Below are positions 53,080 through 62,369 of a stretch of 64,000 bases of DNA, in pieces. This DNA comes from Alphaproteobacteria bacterium. Its GTDB lineage: Bacteria > Pseudomonadota > Alphaproteobacteria > Rhodobacterales > Rhodobacteraceae. Both the position numbers and the translations under genes were made by a program. The notes under the pieces were generated by a model, which searched no databases, had not been told where the DNA came from, and saw nothing but the letters and a program-made list of their open reading frames with translations. Position 1 is the stretch's first letter. The number at the start of each line of letters is the position of its first letter. The stretch lies in the NCBI GenBank assembly GCA_030424865.1, contig JAUHVR010000007.1:124001-188000 (forward strand), in the 5' to 3' direction.

Positions 53080-54272
53080 TCCTGTTCCTCCACCCGGTCC
53101 TTTCGGAAGGGACCATAGCTTGTCAGCACTTCAATGTCCTGGTTCACCGCTGCGCGTTCGGCGCGGAGGAACCGTTGCACGGCTTCGGCAAAGCCCTGGT
53201 CGGCGATCCAGTGCAGCGAATGGGTTTCCACCGGAAGGTAGCCGCGCGCCAGTTTGTGTTCGCCCTGGGCCCCGGCCTCGACCCGCTGCATGCCGTGCTG
53301 GATGGCAAAGTCGATGGCCTGATAATAGCAGGCCTCGAAATGCAGGCAGGGGTGATCTTCGATGCAGCCCCAGTAGCGGCCATAGAGCGTTTCACGTCCG
53401 ATGAAGTTCAGCGCGCCCGCGACATAGGTGTTGTCGCGGTGCGCCATCACAAGCGCGATGTCGTCGCGCAGGGTGTCCTGGGCGATGTCAAAGAAGGCGC
53501 GTGTCAGGTAGGGGGTGCCCCATTTGCGTGCGCCGGTGTCCTGGTAGAAGCGCCAGAAGGCGTCCCAATGGTGGGGCTCGATTGCGTCGCCGGTCAGGGT
53601 TTCGATCTCGCCGCCGAAAGCCTGGGCGCGCGCGCGTTCCTTGCGGATGTTCTTGCGTTTGCGCGAGCTGAGCGAGGCCAGGAAATCGTCGAAGGTCGCG
53701 TAGCCGTCGTTGACCCAGTGGAACTGCTGCGAGGTGCGGCGCAGAAGGCCGATCTCTTCGCCAGCGATGGCCTCTGCTTCGGTGCAGAAGGTGACGTGCA
53801 ACGAGCTGAGCTCGTTGCTGGCGGCCAGTTGCACGGCGCCCTGAATGAGCGCTGTCAGGCCGATGGTTTCGAACCCCGGACGGGTCAGGAAGCGGCGGCC
53901 GGTGGCGGGGGTGAAAGGCACGGCGATCTGCAGTTTCGGGTAGTAGGCGCCGCCTGCGTTTTCATAGGCATGGGCCCAGTTGAAATCGAAGATGAATTCG
54001 CCCTGGCTGTGGCTCTTGGCGTAAAGCGGCGCGACCGCGATCACCTGACCTCTGTCGCGGGCCACCAGATAGCGCGGGTCCCAGCCGGTGCCGCGCCCGA
54101 CCGATCCGCTGTCTTCCAGCGCGGTCAGGAAGCGGTGCGTCGTGAAGGGATCAAGTGGCCGACCGTCCGTCGCTTCGGGGCAGGCGCAGGCGTCCCAGTC
54201 CGCCTGTGCGATCTGGTGGATGGACGAGACGGCTTCGATCTCGATGGCTTGTCCGGGGCTTTGATCGGTCAT
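53076..54272 (-). CDS. DUF482 / FemAB-like GNAT-fold protein
   Basis: The 398-residue protein matches the DUF482 (peptidogalycan biosynthesis) family: [19 protein letters not shown] near residue 45, [11 protein letters not shown]-like [15 protein letters not shown] near 95, and a FemAB-like acyltransferase core ending [14 protein letters not shown]. Members may transfer amino acids to amino groups or act on the cell wall, but no reaction is proven. It is coupled to phhB. Confidence 0.83.
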   Translation of the reverse strand: MTDQSPGQAIEIEAVSSIHQIAQADWDACACPEATDGRPLDPFTTHRFLTALEDSGSVGRGTGWDPRYLVARDRGQVIAVAPLYAKSHSQGEFIFDFNWAHAYENAGGAYYPKLQIAVPFTPATGRRFLTRPGFETIGLTALIQGAVQLAASNELSSLHVTFCTEAEAIAGEEIGLLRRTSQQFHWVNDGYATFDDFLASLSSRKRKNIRKERARAQAFGGEIETLTGDAIEPHHWDAFWRFYQDTGARKWGTPYLTRAFFDIAQDTLRDDIALVMAHRDNTYVAGALNFIGRETLYGRYWGCIEDHPCLHFEACYYQAIDFAIQHGMQRVEAGAQGEHKLARGYLPVETHSLHWIADQGFAEAVQRFLRAERAAVNQDIEVLTSYGPFRKDRVEEQE

Positions 54273-54315
54273 GCTTTGCCTTTCGGGGCACTATGTGTGC
54301 GCCTTGCGGCAAGGT

Positions 54316-55071
54316 TCAAGCCAGATAGCCTTCGAAGGTCACGTTCTGCGCGAATTTCCGGGCTTGCGCCTCGGCCTGTGGCGACTGGATCGTCCAGCAC
54401 AGCACATTCGCCCCCGATTTCAGCAGTTCACGCAAACGCGGCGCGGCGAGGTCGGCGGCATTGTGGCTGACAAAGCTGCTATTGGTGCGGGCAAAGTCCG
54501 GGATGCAGCGCAGCTCGACCAGGCGCGCGTCGGGGATGGATGTCCAGTCCTGTTTGAGGAAGGCGCAGGTGGTCAGACCCACGGGCAGGTCCGGGCGCTG
54601 GGCTGCGATCCGTGCGACGGAATGGGGGTTGAAGGACATGATCGCGACGTCACCGGGATAACTGTCCAGTGCTGCCAAAGTGGCGTCTTCCAGCAACCCG
54701 ATGTCGGGGCCCAGGGCGCCGTCCTGATCCTTGATCTCGATCAGGACCGGGACGCGGCCCGCCACCAGATCCAGAACATCGGCCAGGGTCGGGATGCCTT
54801 CGGCGCCGTGCTTCAGGGAAAACCGGGCCAGCTCGGCGGCGGATCGGTCGCGCAGGCGCCCGGTCTCGCCAGTGAGCCGGTCCAGATCATAATCGTGATA
54901 GACCATGGCCTGACCGTCCGCCGAGAGTTGCAGATCGATCTCGATCCCATAGCCATGGTCGATGGCGGCCTGCACCGCCGCCCGCGAGTTCTCGGGGCGT
55001 CCGTCCGTCACATCGTGCAGCGCGCGATGGGCAATCGGGCGGGTCAGAAAGGCGGCGGGCAGGGCGGGCAT
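54316..55071 (-). CDS. ugpQ: glycerophosphodiester phosphodiesterase
   Basis: The 251-residue GDPD-family TIM barrel has AHRALHDVTDGRPENS near the start (the HR...E/N metal site), GYGIEIDLQLSADG (E, D), and YHDYDLDRLTGETG with the catalytic His. It cleaves glycerophosphodiesters to glycerol-3-phosphate and an alcohol. No signal peptide is visible, so it should be cytoplasmic. It shares one base with the stop of the RidA gene, suggesting coupling. Confidence 0.9.
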   Translation of the reverse strand: MPALPAAFLTRPIAHRALHDVTDGRPENSRAAVQAAIDHGYGIEIDLQLSADGQAMVYHDYDLDRLTGETGRLRDRSAAELARFSLKHGAEGIPTLADVLDLVAGRVPVLIEIKDQDGALGPDIGLLEDATLAALDSYPGDVAIMSFNPHSVARIAAQRPDLPVGLTTCAFLKQDWTSIPDARLVELRCIPDFARTNSSFVSHNAADLAAPRLRELLKSGANVLCWTIQSPQAEAQARKFAQNVTFEGYLA

Positions 55072-55532
55072 CAGGCGATCTCGAAAATGCCTTCGATCTC
55101 GACAGCGACGCCAAAGGGCAGCGAGGCGGCCGAGACGGCCGAGCGCGCGTGGCGGCCCTTGTCCCCCAAAAGCGCAACCATCAGATCCGAGGCGCCGTTG
55201 ATCACCTTGGGCTGTTCGCCATAGTCGGCGGTCGAATTCACAAAGCCCACCAGTTTCACGACGCGCACCAGCCGCGACATGTCCCCGCCGCAGGCCGCTT
55301 TCACCTGCGCGAGCAGGCTCAGCGCACAGGTTTGCGCGGCTGTGGCACCGGCTTCGGTGTCCATGGTGTCGCCCAGTTTGCCGAGGATCATGCCATCGGG
55401 TCCGTTCGAAATCTGGCCCGACACATAAAGCGTCGATCCGGTTTGCACATAGGGCACATAGTTGGCCGCAGGCGCGGGGGCGTCGGGCAGGGTCAGGCCA
55501 AGCTCGGCCAGTTTGGTCTCGAAATCAGACAT
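55071..55532 (-). CDS. RidA-family protein (YjgF/UK114 superfamily)
   Basis: The 153-residue protein is a long RidA: YVPYVQTGSTLYVSGQIS, ATAAQTCALSLLAQVKAACG and SAASLPFGVAVEIEG. RidA hydrolyses reactive enamine and imine intermediates such as 2-aminoacrylate. The Arg needed for activity (usually in an R-x-x-x-x/V motif near position 105) appears as RHARSAVS. The start is the ATG before SDFETKLAEL. It is the first gene of a pair with ugpQ. Confidence 0.88.
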   Translation of the reverse strand: MSDFETKLAELGLTLPDAPAPAANYVPYVQTGSTLYVSGQISNGPDGMILGKLGDTMDTEAGATAAQTCALSLLAQVKAACGGDMSRLVRVVKLVGFVNSTADYGEQPKVINGASDLMVALLGDKGRHARSAVSAASLPFGVAVEIEGIFEIA

Positions 55533-55745
55533 TGGGGCACCTCTTGTTGTTCCGCGCGAGACGCTAGGCCCGGGGCCTGCAATTTGGAAGGGCTGTCGTT
55601 GCGCGACAGGGGCCTTTTTTGTGCCAACGGTCGCCACCTGCAACTGACCGCGCCCCTGCGCGGTCTCGTACTGCGTGCCCCCGAAGGGGCACACAATTTG
55701 ATAGGAACCAACGCATCCCGAAAGGGGCGGGATACGCGGTCTTGT

Positions 55746-57920
55746 TCAGTCGACTTTGCCGATCGACCAGAAGAAGGTCTCACCCGAGCTGTCATCGACA
55801 CCGTCGTTGTCGGTCGACACCCATGCCGTGCCATCGTCAAAGATTGCCAGACCTTCGACCTTGTCGACCACGTAGCCGCCAAAGCTCTGCAGGTCGGGCA
55901 CCAGGTCGCGCACCAGTTCTTTCGACACCACCGGCAGCTCGCCACCAAGCGCTGCAGGCACCATTTCGGCAGCAGGGATGCGGTAGATCTTCTTGGTCAC
56001 AACGTTCGACCCGATCTGGTTGTCGCGCTCAATGACATAGACATGGTCACCGTGTGCCACGATCTCCGACAGACCCACCCAGCCCTTGGCAGGCTCGGCC
56101 TTGGGATAGTGCACAGCGCCCCATTCCTTGGTTTCAAGGTTGTAGGCCACCAGTTTGACGTGGTTCTTGGGATCGTCTTTCCACTCGCGCTGCACGGCCA
56201 TCCACAGGGTGTCGCCCACCTTGGTGATACCTTCAAAGCCAAAGCGCTTCTCGACCGCCATCAGCTCTGTCGGCAGGCCGATCTCACCCTTGCGGTTCTT
56301 GATCACGCCGTCCTTGGTGACGTGGTAGATCGCGTGGGGGATGACACGGTCGGTGCGGCCTTCCGACGCGACATAGAAGCCGCCCTTGCCGTCCAGCGTG
56401 ATGCCTTCCATGTCGATCTGCTGCGCCGGGTTGCCATCCTGACGAACCACCGGGATCGCGTCCACGATGGTGGCAGGCTTGGTCTTGGTGTCGATCTTGA
56501 AGATCGTCGGCTGGAACAGGTAGAAGCTGTCGTTCACCGCCCAGACGATACCGTCCTCATCAGCCACCATGCCCGAGATCGCGCCCCAGCCGATCAGTTC
56601 GTCCGCGCCTTTGGAGGTCAGCTGCGGGTACATGGCTTCGGCGTCCTGATACTCAAAGATCATGACATGCGCGCGCACGCCGCCGTCTTCGATCAGATCC
56701 ACTTCGTTGGCCGAAATCAGCAGGCCGCGTTCCGGGATGGCAACATAGCCTTCCGGCCCGATGCCCGAGGGCAGCAGCTGCTTCAGAACCGGGTTCGCCG
56801 GGTCGGTCGCATCGTAGACGCCGACAGCCGAGCCACGCTCGGAGCCGACAAAAACCATCGGCGTGCCGCCAAAGGTGGCGGTTTCGATCGACTCGGGCTC
56901 AACGCCTTTGCTGTCGGACCGTTTGTCCGGGTAGTGGCCGATCTGGATCAGAGCGTATTCAAACGATACGCCGCTTTCGTAAACCACGGTGCCGTTCTTG
57001 TTGAACAAGGTCCACCCGCGCGAGCCGCCGTCCATGTCACCTTCGTTGGCGGTGGCAAAGTGATCGTCGTCCAGCCATTTCACCGCGTCGGGTTCGCGCT
57101 TGCGGCCCGGCTGGCTTTCGTCAAAGCGCAGGATGGCGCGCTCGTCCGTGGCGTCGATGCCTTCCAGATCCACGGCACCAGCCGAGAAATGGTTCAGGAT
57201 GGTGCCATCGGGCGAGACAACAACCATGTGGTTGTTTTCCTGCAGCGTCACGACGGTTTCACCCAGACCGTTGATGTCCACAAATTCCGGCTCGGGGTCG
57301 TGGCCATCCACTTCCGCCAGACCGATCATGTCCACGGCCTTCAGGCTACCACAGTCCAGACCCGCGGCGCTGGTGTTCACCATAACCAGGAAGCCCGCAG
57401 GCATCTGGCCGGTGCGGCCGTCGCCCAGGTCTTCGTCACGTTCGTTCTCGATGGCGACCGAAACGAACGCACCGTCTTTCGACACAGCGATCGAATCCGG
57501 CTGACCGCCCAGATCGCAACGGCCCAGCTCGGTGCCCGAGGCAACGTCGATGGCGGCCAGGAAGCCCGACGGCGCGACATAGCTTTCCGAGGTGTTCACA
57601 CCAACATAGGCAACCGAGCCCGCGATGGCGACCGAGGTCGGCTCGCCGTCCAGGGCGATATTGCCCTTGGGCTGGGGGTTCGCCGGATCGGTGATGTCGA
57701 TCAGACCAATCGCCTCGAGCGGGCTGTCGGTGTAGACCAGCGTCATGCCATCGGCGGTCACATCGATGATCTCGGCCGAAGTCTCGCGCGAGGTGTCCTC
57801 GCCCGCCGCCATGTTCAGCGTCGTTTCAAAGCTTGCAATGCGGTTGAAGTTCATCTCTGCCAGCGCCGACCCAGCGGTCAGGGCTACGGCAGAGGTCAGA
57901 CAGATGGTGCGAATGACCAT
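55746..57920 (-). CDS. exported esterase-like protein of the phytase family
   Basis: The 724-residue protein has a signal peptide (residues 1-21, ending ALA). Residues 25-400 form a beta-propeller with repeats such as IGLIDITDPANPQPKGNIAL and VYDATDPANPVLKQLLPSG. Residues about 410-724 match the esterase-like activity of phytase domain, with DMEGITLDGKGGFYVASEG, EKRFGFEGITKVGD and DKVEGLAIFDDGTAWVSTD. It may hydrolyse phosphate esters outside the cytoplasm. Three 7-base half-sites at 11-bp spacing lie upstream, suggesting a Pho-type operator. It is monocistronic. Confidence 0.82.
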   Translation of the reverse strand: MVIRTICLTSAVALTAGSALAEMNFNRIASFETTLNMAAGEDTSRETSAEIIDVTADGMTLVYTDSPLEAIGLIDITDPANPQPKGNIALDGEPTSVAIAGSVAYVGVNTSESYVAPSGFLAAIDVASGTELGRCDLGGQPDSIAVSKDGAFVSVAIENERDEDLGDGRTGQMPAGFLVMVNTSAAGLDCGSLKAVDMIGLAEVDGHDPEPEFVDINGLGETVVTLQENNHMVVVSPDGTILNHFSAGAVDLEGIDATDERAILRFDESQPGRKREPDAVKWLDDDHFATANEGDMDGGSRGWTLFNKNGTVVYESGVSFEYALIQIGHYPDKRSDSKGVEPESIETATFGGTPMVFVGSERGSAVGVYDATDPANPVLKQLLPSGIGPEGYVAIPERGLLISANEVDLIEDGGVRAHVMIFEYQDAEAMYPQLTSKGADELIGWGAISGMVADEDGIVWAVNDSFYLFQPTIFKIDTKTKPATIVDAIPVVRQDGNPAQQIDMEGITLDGKGGFYVASEGRTDRVIPHAIYHVTKDGVIKNRKGEIGLPTELMAVEKRFGFEGITKVGDTLWMAVQREWKDDPKNHVKLVAYNLETKEWGAVHYPKAEPAKGWVGLSEIVAHGDHVYVIERDNQIGSNVVTKKIYRIPAAEMVPAALGGELPVVSKELVRDLVPDLQSFGGYVVDKVEGLAIFDDGTAWVSTDNDGVDDSSGETFFWSIGKVD

Positions 57921-57967
57921 GAAAGCCCCCAATAAGGAATAGTGCAGGGGCCTCCTGAGGGTTTTCG

Positions 57968-57996
57968 ATGACGAACGCGCAACGATTTCGTTACGG
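57968..57996 (-). promoter_or_regulatory. three Pho-box-like half-sites at 11-bp spacing
   Basis: On the minus strand CCGTAAC (57990-57996), TCGTTGC (57979-57985) and TCGTCAT (57968-57974) recur every 11 bases, 48 bp upstream of the esterase start. They resemble the PhoB half-site CTGTCAT/CTGTAAC in spacing and partly in sequence. Confidence 0.35.
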
Positions 57997-58201
57997 TTTT
58001 GTAAAAGGGGCGTTGGCTGCCGCACGACCTGTCGCAAGTCAAGTGCGGATTGTCATGGTTGTGCACAACCTGGGTGCGTTTTATCAAATTGGGCGCAAAA
58101 GAGACGCTGCACATATATTTTTGGAATTGAATTTTAAACCGGGTTGTCTACGATCCTCGCTATTCGTGGGATGTAGATGTTGTTTTGAGGACGTATTGAT
58201 T

Positions 58202-58738
58202 ATGAAAATGCTCTTGCACAGCCTTGGTACGGCTGCAGTGTGCCTGTCATTGGGGCAGGCCGCCATCGCGCAACAGGGTGCGGCACAGGTCGATTCCATC
58301 GTGCAGGCTCTGGATTCCGGCCCCGCGACACGGTCGATCAACAATCCGGCGACGGCCATGTTGTCGGCAGACCGGTTCATCCCGGCGGGGTATGATTTCC
58401 CCACGCACACGATGTATATCCCCTTTGAATCAGGGGGTCACATGATCTCGTACGAGGGGATGAGCGCGCTGCGCTCGATTGCGGCGGCGATGCTGGATCC
58501 CGACCTGGGCAGCTTCAGGTTCCAGGTGGCGGCGCATATGCCACAAGCTGCCGATGCCTTGCCCGTTAGCTCGCGCCGGGCGCAGGTCGTGGTGGATCAC
58601 CTCGCCACCTTTTATGGCATCCCGCGCGAAAACCTGATCCCTGTCGGATATGGCGACATGAAGCTGTCAAACCCGACGGCGCCGGGGGATGCCCTGAATG
58701 AGCGTATAGAATTTATTAACGTCACATCGTTGAAATAA
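58202..58738 (+). CDS. exported OmpA-like protein with degenerate peptidoglycan-binding motif
   Basis: The 178-residue protein has a signal peptide (residues 1-24, ending AIAQ). Residues about 75-175 are OmpA C-terminal-like: ISYEGMSALRSIAAAMLDPD, VSSRRAQVVVDHLATFYG and NERIEFINV. The peptidoglycan-binding HTD of OmpA is replaced by AAHMPQAAD, losing the usual Asp, and NRRVE reads NERIE. Binding of peptidoglycan is therefore doubtful. It starts an apparent operon with the caspase-family gene, 21 bp downstream. The partner relation is inferred from position only. Confidence 0.75.
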   Translation: MKMLLHSLGTAAVCLSLGQAAIAQQGAAQVDSIVQALDSGPATRSINNPATAMLSADRFIPAGYDFPTHTMYIPFESGGHMISYEGMSALRSIAAAMLDPDLGSFRFQVAAHMPQAADALPVSSRRAQVVVDHLATFYGIPRENLIPVGYGDMKLSNPTAPGDALNERIEFINVTSLK

Positions 58739-58759
58739 GCACAGCGGAAGGAATTGATT

Positions 58760-60343
58760 ATGTCGTTTCTCAGGACAATAGCGGTGCTTTTGGCAGGATT
58801 GGTCTTTGCAACCGCAGCACACGCCAAACGTGTCGCGCTGGTGATTGGCAACAGTGCCTATCAACATGTCTCGGCGCTGCCCAATCCGGCCAATGATGCC
58901 CGCGCCATGGCGGACAAATTCGAAAGCCTGGGTTTCGAAGTTGTCGAAGGGTACGACCTGGACCAGACCGACCTGACACGTAAGTTGCGCACCTTTGCCC
59001 GCGCCGCCAACTCGGCAGAGATTTCGGCGATCTTTTATGCGGGTCACGGGATCCAGGTGCACGGCAAGAATTATCTCGTGCCGGTCGACGCCAGGCTGAA
59101 CGACAGTTTCGACTGGGAATTCGAAGTGACCCCGATCGAGGATTTCATCAAGCAGGCGCAGCGGGCCTCGGGCGCAAGTCTCGTGTTTCTGGATGCTTGC
59201 CGCGACAACCCGCTGCCACAGGAAGTTGCCCGCTCGTTGGGGCTGAACACGCGCAGCGCCGGTGGGCGTGGCCTGGCCCCGATCGAGGTTGAGGACCGCA
59301 CCAGCGGTCTGGCTATCGCCTTTGCCACCAGCCCCGGCGACGTGGCGTTGGACGGGTCCGGCGACCATTCGCCTTTCACCGAAGCGTTGCTCAAGCACAT
59401 TGGCGCGGCCAACACCGACATCAGCGTGGTGATGAACCGCGTCACGGGCGAGGTCATGGACATCACCGAAAAGGCGCAGCGGCCGTGGATCAACGCCTCG
59501 CTTGACGGCGACCTGATCCTGAACCCCGTGGCCATTCAAGAGCCACAGCCGCAGGTGGTTGCCGTGGCGCCGGTTCAGCAGGTCCAGCCGCAGGTGGCGG
59601 CGCGGGGCGCCAGCAGCTTCGAGGAAGAAAAGTTCATGCTGGAGCTTGCCAAGGACAGCGGCGATCCGGCGGACTACCAGGCCTATCTCGATCTGTTTCC
59701 GCAGGGACGCTTTGCCCAAATCGCCCGCAATGCGATCAAGCGCATCGAAGACGCCGCAGCGCCGGTTCAGCCAGTGCAGCAGGCTGTGGCCGAACAGCCG
59801 GTTGAGGTCGAGGAAGAGCCGGTCGAAGTCGCCGCTGTCGCCGAACCGGTCACCCAACCGGTTGACGACAGCGCAAAGCAGCAGGTCACCCGGTCGCTCG
59901 CAGCGCCGCTCAGTCTTGCGGTTACGGATGCGGTGCGATTCCAGCCTTCGAACCAAAACGACGAGGTGCTTTTGAACCTTGACCGCGCGCAGAAGAAGTC
60001 GGTGCAAGCACGTCTGAATGCCCTTGGCATCAATGTCGGCGGAGTTGATGGGTCCTGGGGCAGAAAGACCCGCGCCGGGATCACACAATGGCAGATGGGA
60101 AACACGTTGCCGGGGACCGGTTTTCTGAACGTTGCGCAGTACCAACTGCTGATTGTTCAGTCTGAACTGCAGTACCAGAGTTGGCTTTCAACGCGACCGG
60201 CGCAGCAGACATTTCAAGGGTCTTCCAGGGTTTCCAGCGGGTCTTCGTCGCGCCGCAGTGGTTCCAACGATGGGTTTAACAGCTTCATCAACGGTGTTGG
60301 TCAGGGTCTGGGCAACGCATTTGGAAACAAGATTTTCAGATAA
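58760..60343 (+). CDS. exported caspase-family peptidase (C14/metacaspase-like) with C-terminal peptidoglycan-binding-like domain
   Basis: The protein has 527 residues. A signal peptide covers residues 1-22 (AHA cut). Residues 23-250 form a caspase-fold p20-like domain, with RVALVIGNSAYQHVSALPN at the start, catalytic His96 in YAGHGIQ and Cys147 in FLDACRDNPL. The linker at about 333-372 is rich in Pro, Val, Glu and Gln. Residues about 400-470 look like a peptidoglycan-binding or SPOR-like module (ARLNALGINVGGVDGSWGRK). The C-terminus is Ser/Arg/Gly-rich. The ATG lies 7 bases from AAGGA. It should act in the periplasm or at the surface, but the substrate is unknown. Confidence 0.85.
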   Translation: MSFLRTIAVLLAGLVFATAAHAKRVALVIGNSAYQHVSALPNPANDARAMADKFESLGFEVVEGYDLDQTDLTRKLRTFARAANSAEISAIFYAGHGIQVHGKNYLVPVDARLNDSFDWEFEVTPIEDFIKQAQRASGASLVFLDACRDNPLPQEVARSLGLNTRSAGGRGLAPIEVEDRTSGLAIAFATSPGDVALDGSGDHSPFTEALLKHIGAANTDISVVMNRVTGEVMDITEKAQRPWINASLDGDLILNPVAIQEPQPQVVAVAPVQQVQPQVAARGASSFEEEKFMLELAKDSGDPADYQAYLDLFPQGRFAQIARNAIKRIEDAAAPVQPVQQAVAEQPVEVEEEPVEVAAVAEPVTQPVDDSAKQQVTRSLAAPLSLAVTDAVRFQPSNQNDEVLLNLDRAQKKSVQARLNALGINVGGVDGSWGRKTRAGITQWQMGNTLPGTGFLNVAQYQLLIVQSELQYQSWLSTRPAQQTFQGSSRVSSGSSSRRSGSNDGFNSFINGVGQGLGNAFGNKIFR

Positions 60344-60367
60344 TTTTTCTCGAAAAGAGACAATCAG

Positions 60368-60401
60368 GAAAATGGCGCAATGATCTCTTTGCGCCATTTT
60401 C
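60368..60401 (+). terminator. hairpin downstream of the caspase gene
   Basis: GAAAATGGCGCAA (60368-60380) and its perfect complement (60389-60401) form a 13-bp stem with an 8-base loop. The T tract is short (TTTTC within the stem), so termination may be partial. Confidence 0.6.
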
Positions 60402-60452
60402 TGCGAAGTAATGTCTGAGCGGCACGAATTTGGCGTCAGAGGGTGTGGATGG

Positions 60453-62369
60453 TCACTCCACCCGTTCGGACAGGCTGTTGGCCAGCCGCATCAGGCCGAT
60501 GGCCTCTTGCCGATAGCCATAGGGATCCGCGCCGCGGGTCTCGGTCGCCAGAGCCTCGGCATCCTGTATCGACCAGTCCCCCATCAGGTCCGACCCGCGC
60601 AGGATTTGCCCAAACCCGGCGATCGCGATGCCGAACCGTGCGTCGGCCGAGATACCGCCCATATCGGCCAGGATCGGGGTTTCGATCAACTGGCTTTCGT
60701 CCGCGCCGGGCGCCTTGTGGCGCAGGCGCAGAAAGCCCAACTCGCTTGGGTCCCCGCCCACGGGCGCCGCGCCATAGCGCAGGGGATCGGTCAGCCGCGC
60801 GTCGGACCCCACGGGCGTAACCTCGTAGATCGCGGTGACCTGATGGCCTGCGCCAATGTCCCCGGCGTCGACCTTGTCGTTGTTGAAATCCTCGCGTTTC
60901 AGCGCGCGGGTTTCATAGCCGATCAACCGGTATTCGGCGACGGCGGCGGGGTTCCATTCGACCTGGATCTTCACGTCATCGGCAATCGGGAACAGCGCGC
61001 CCGACAGCTGATCGACCAGCACCTTTTGCGCCTCGCTCAGCGTATCGATATAGGCCGCCGTGCCGTTGCCGTTCTGCGCAAGCGCCTGCATCGTGGCATC
61101 GTCAAGGTTGCCACGGCCAAAGCCCAGCACACTCAGATAGGTGCCACTGTCGCGCTTGTCCGCGATATAGTCCTTCAGCGCCTCGGGATCGCTGAGGCCG
61201 ACGTTGAAGTCTCCGTCCGTGGCCAGGATCACACGACTGACCTGACCGTCTTCGGCCATCTCGGCGGCGGTGGCATAGGCCTGTTGCAGACCCGCCTGCC
61301 CGGCAGTGCTGCCACCGGCATCCAGCGCGTCCAGCGCCGCCAGAATCTTGGCACGCTCGCTGGCCGGTGTCGGATCCAGCACCCGACCCGCGCTGCCCGC
61401 ATAGGTCACGATCGAGACCTCGTCTTCGGGCCGCAACTGTCCCAGCATCAGCCGGAAGCTTTGTTTCAGCAGGGGCAGTTTATTTGCCTGATTCATCGAG
61501 CCGCTGGTGTCGATCAGGAACACCAGGTTCAGCGGCGGGCGGTCTGTCACCTGCGCGCCCTGCAAAGCGATGTGCACCAGTTGCGTGCCCCCGTTCCAGG
61601 GCGTGCCAGTCACGCTGACGGTTGGGCGAAAGGCCTTGCCCGCGTCGGGCGCGGCGTAGTCATAGGGGAAATAGTTGATCATTTCTTCGACCCGGACGGC
61701 CTCGGCGGGCGGCAAACGGCCGGACATCAGCGAATTGCGGACCACGGCATAAGAGGCCGTGTCGACGTCGATCGAAAAGGTCGAGACGGGCTCTTCGGCG
61801 GTGACCTTCAGCGGGTTGTCGTCGGCGTTGGCAAAGGTTTCGGTGTCGATCTCGGGGGCGATGATCACGGGGTCGGCGGCGATCGCGGGCATCAAGGCGC
61901 GCGGCGCGGCTTTGGCGACCGGTTGCGGCGACGGACGCGCGCGCATTTCGACGGCATCGAGCGAAATCTCGGCGGCTTCCTCGACGATGACCGGCTCGAC
62001 CATGGGGGCAGACTGGGCAACCGGCTCGGCTTCGGGCGCGCCACCGGTCAGCGACGTCAACCCGCCCAGCGGGCCATTCGAGACGCGCTCGCTCTGGGTC
62101 ATCGGGAAGACGGCGATCATGGCCACGGCGACAATTGCCGTGCTGCTGACCAGGGCGCCGCGCAGGGGGAAATTGGCAAACATGTGAATGACTCCTCTGA
62201 AAAGCCCCTTTGGGGGGCGAACAGAGGTTTGACGCATGTCGTCCGTCGATCCTTGGAGGTCGTCGAAATTTTTTTGCGCCAGGGCGAGGTTTTCCACCTT
62301 CCGCGCGGGATCGGCCTGCGGGGTTGCGGCCTGCATCAGGTCCTTGAGGTCGTCGAGATCGTCGCTCAT
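60453..62369 (-). CDS. membrane-anchored von Willebrand factor A protein (YfbK-like, DUF3520)
   Basis: The protein has 638 residues. Residues 1-65 are cytoplasmic and charged (MSDDLDDLKDLMQAATPQAD). One membrane segment lies at about 69-90 (GALVSSTAIVAVAMIAVFPM). A Pro/Ala/Glu-rich periplasmic spacer follows, then FSIDVDTASYAVVRNSLMSG. A vWA domain carries the MIDAS motif LVFLIDTSGSMNQ near residue 285 and VILATDGDFNVG, and a C-terminal YfbK-type DUF3520 domain ends the protein. Its start overlaps the sigma-factor stop by 4 bp. The N-terminal part may act as an anti-sigma, an inference from position and topology. Confidence 0.87.
   Translation of the reverse strand: MSDDLDDLKDLMQAATPQADPARKVENLALAQKNFDDLQGSTDDMRQTSVRPPKGLFRGVIHMFANFPLRGALVSSTAIVAVAMIAVFPMTQSERVSNGPLGGLTSLTGGAPEAEPVAQSAPMVEPVIVEEAAEISLDAVEMRARPSPQPVAKAAPRALMPAIAADPVIIAPEIDTETFANADDNPLKVTAEEPVSTFSIDVDTASYAVVRNSLMSGRLPPAEAVRVEEMINYFPYDYAAPDAGKAFRPTVSVTGTPWNGGTQLVHIALQGAQVTDRPPLNLVFLIDTSGSMNQANKLPLLKQSFRLMLGQLRPEDEVSIVTYAGSAGRVLDPTPASERAKILAALDALDAGGSTAGQAGLQQAYATAAEMAEDGQVSRVILATDGDFNVGLSDPEALKDYIADKRDSGTYLSVLGFGRGNLDDATMQALAQNGNGTAAYIDTLSEAQKVLVDQLSGALFPIADDVKIQVEWNPAAVAEYRLIGYETRALKREDFNNDKVDAGDIGAGHQVTAIYEVTPVGSDARLTDPLRYGAAPVGGDPSELGFLRLRHKAPGADESQLIETPILADMGGISADARFGIAIAGFGQILRGSDLMGDWSIQDAEALATETRGADPYGYRQEAIGLMRLANSLSERVE

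Noticed and set aside
55149-57935. 928-residue plus-strand open frame
   Set aside because: It is antisense to RidA and to the exported esterase gene, which have family motifs and signal peptides. The composition is Arg/His/Gly/Asp-rich and no motif is visible.
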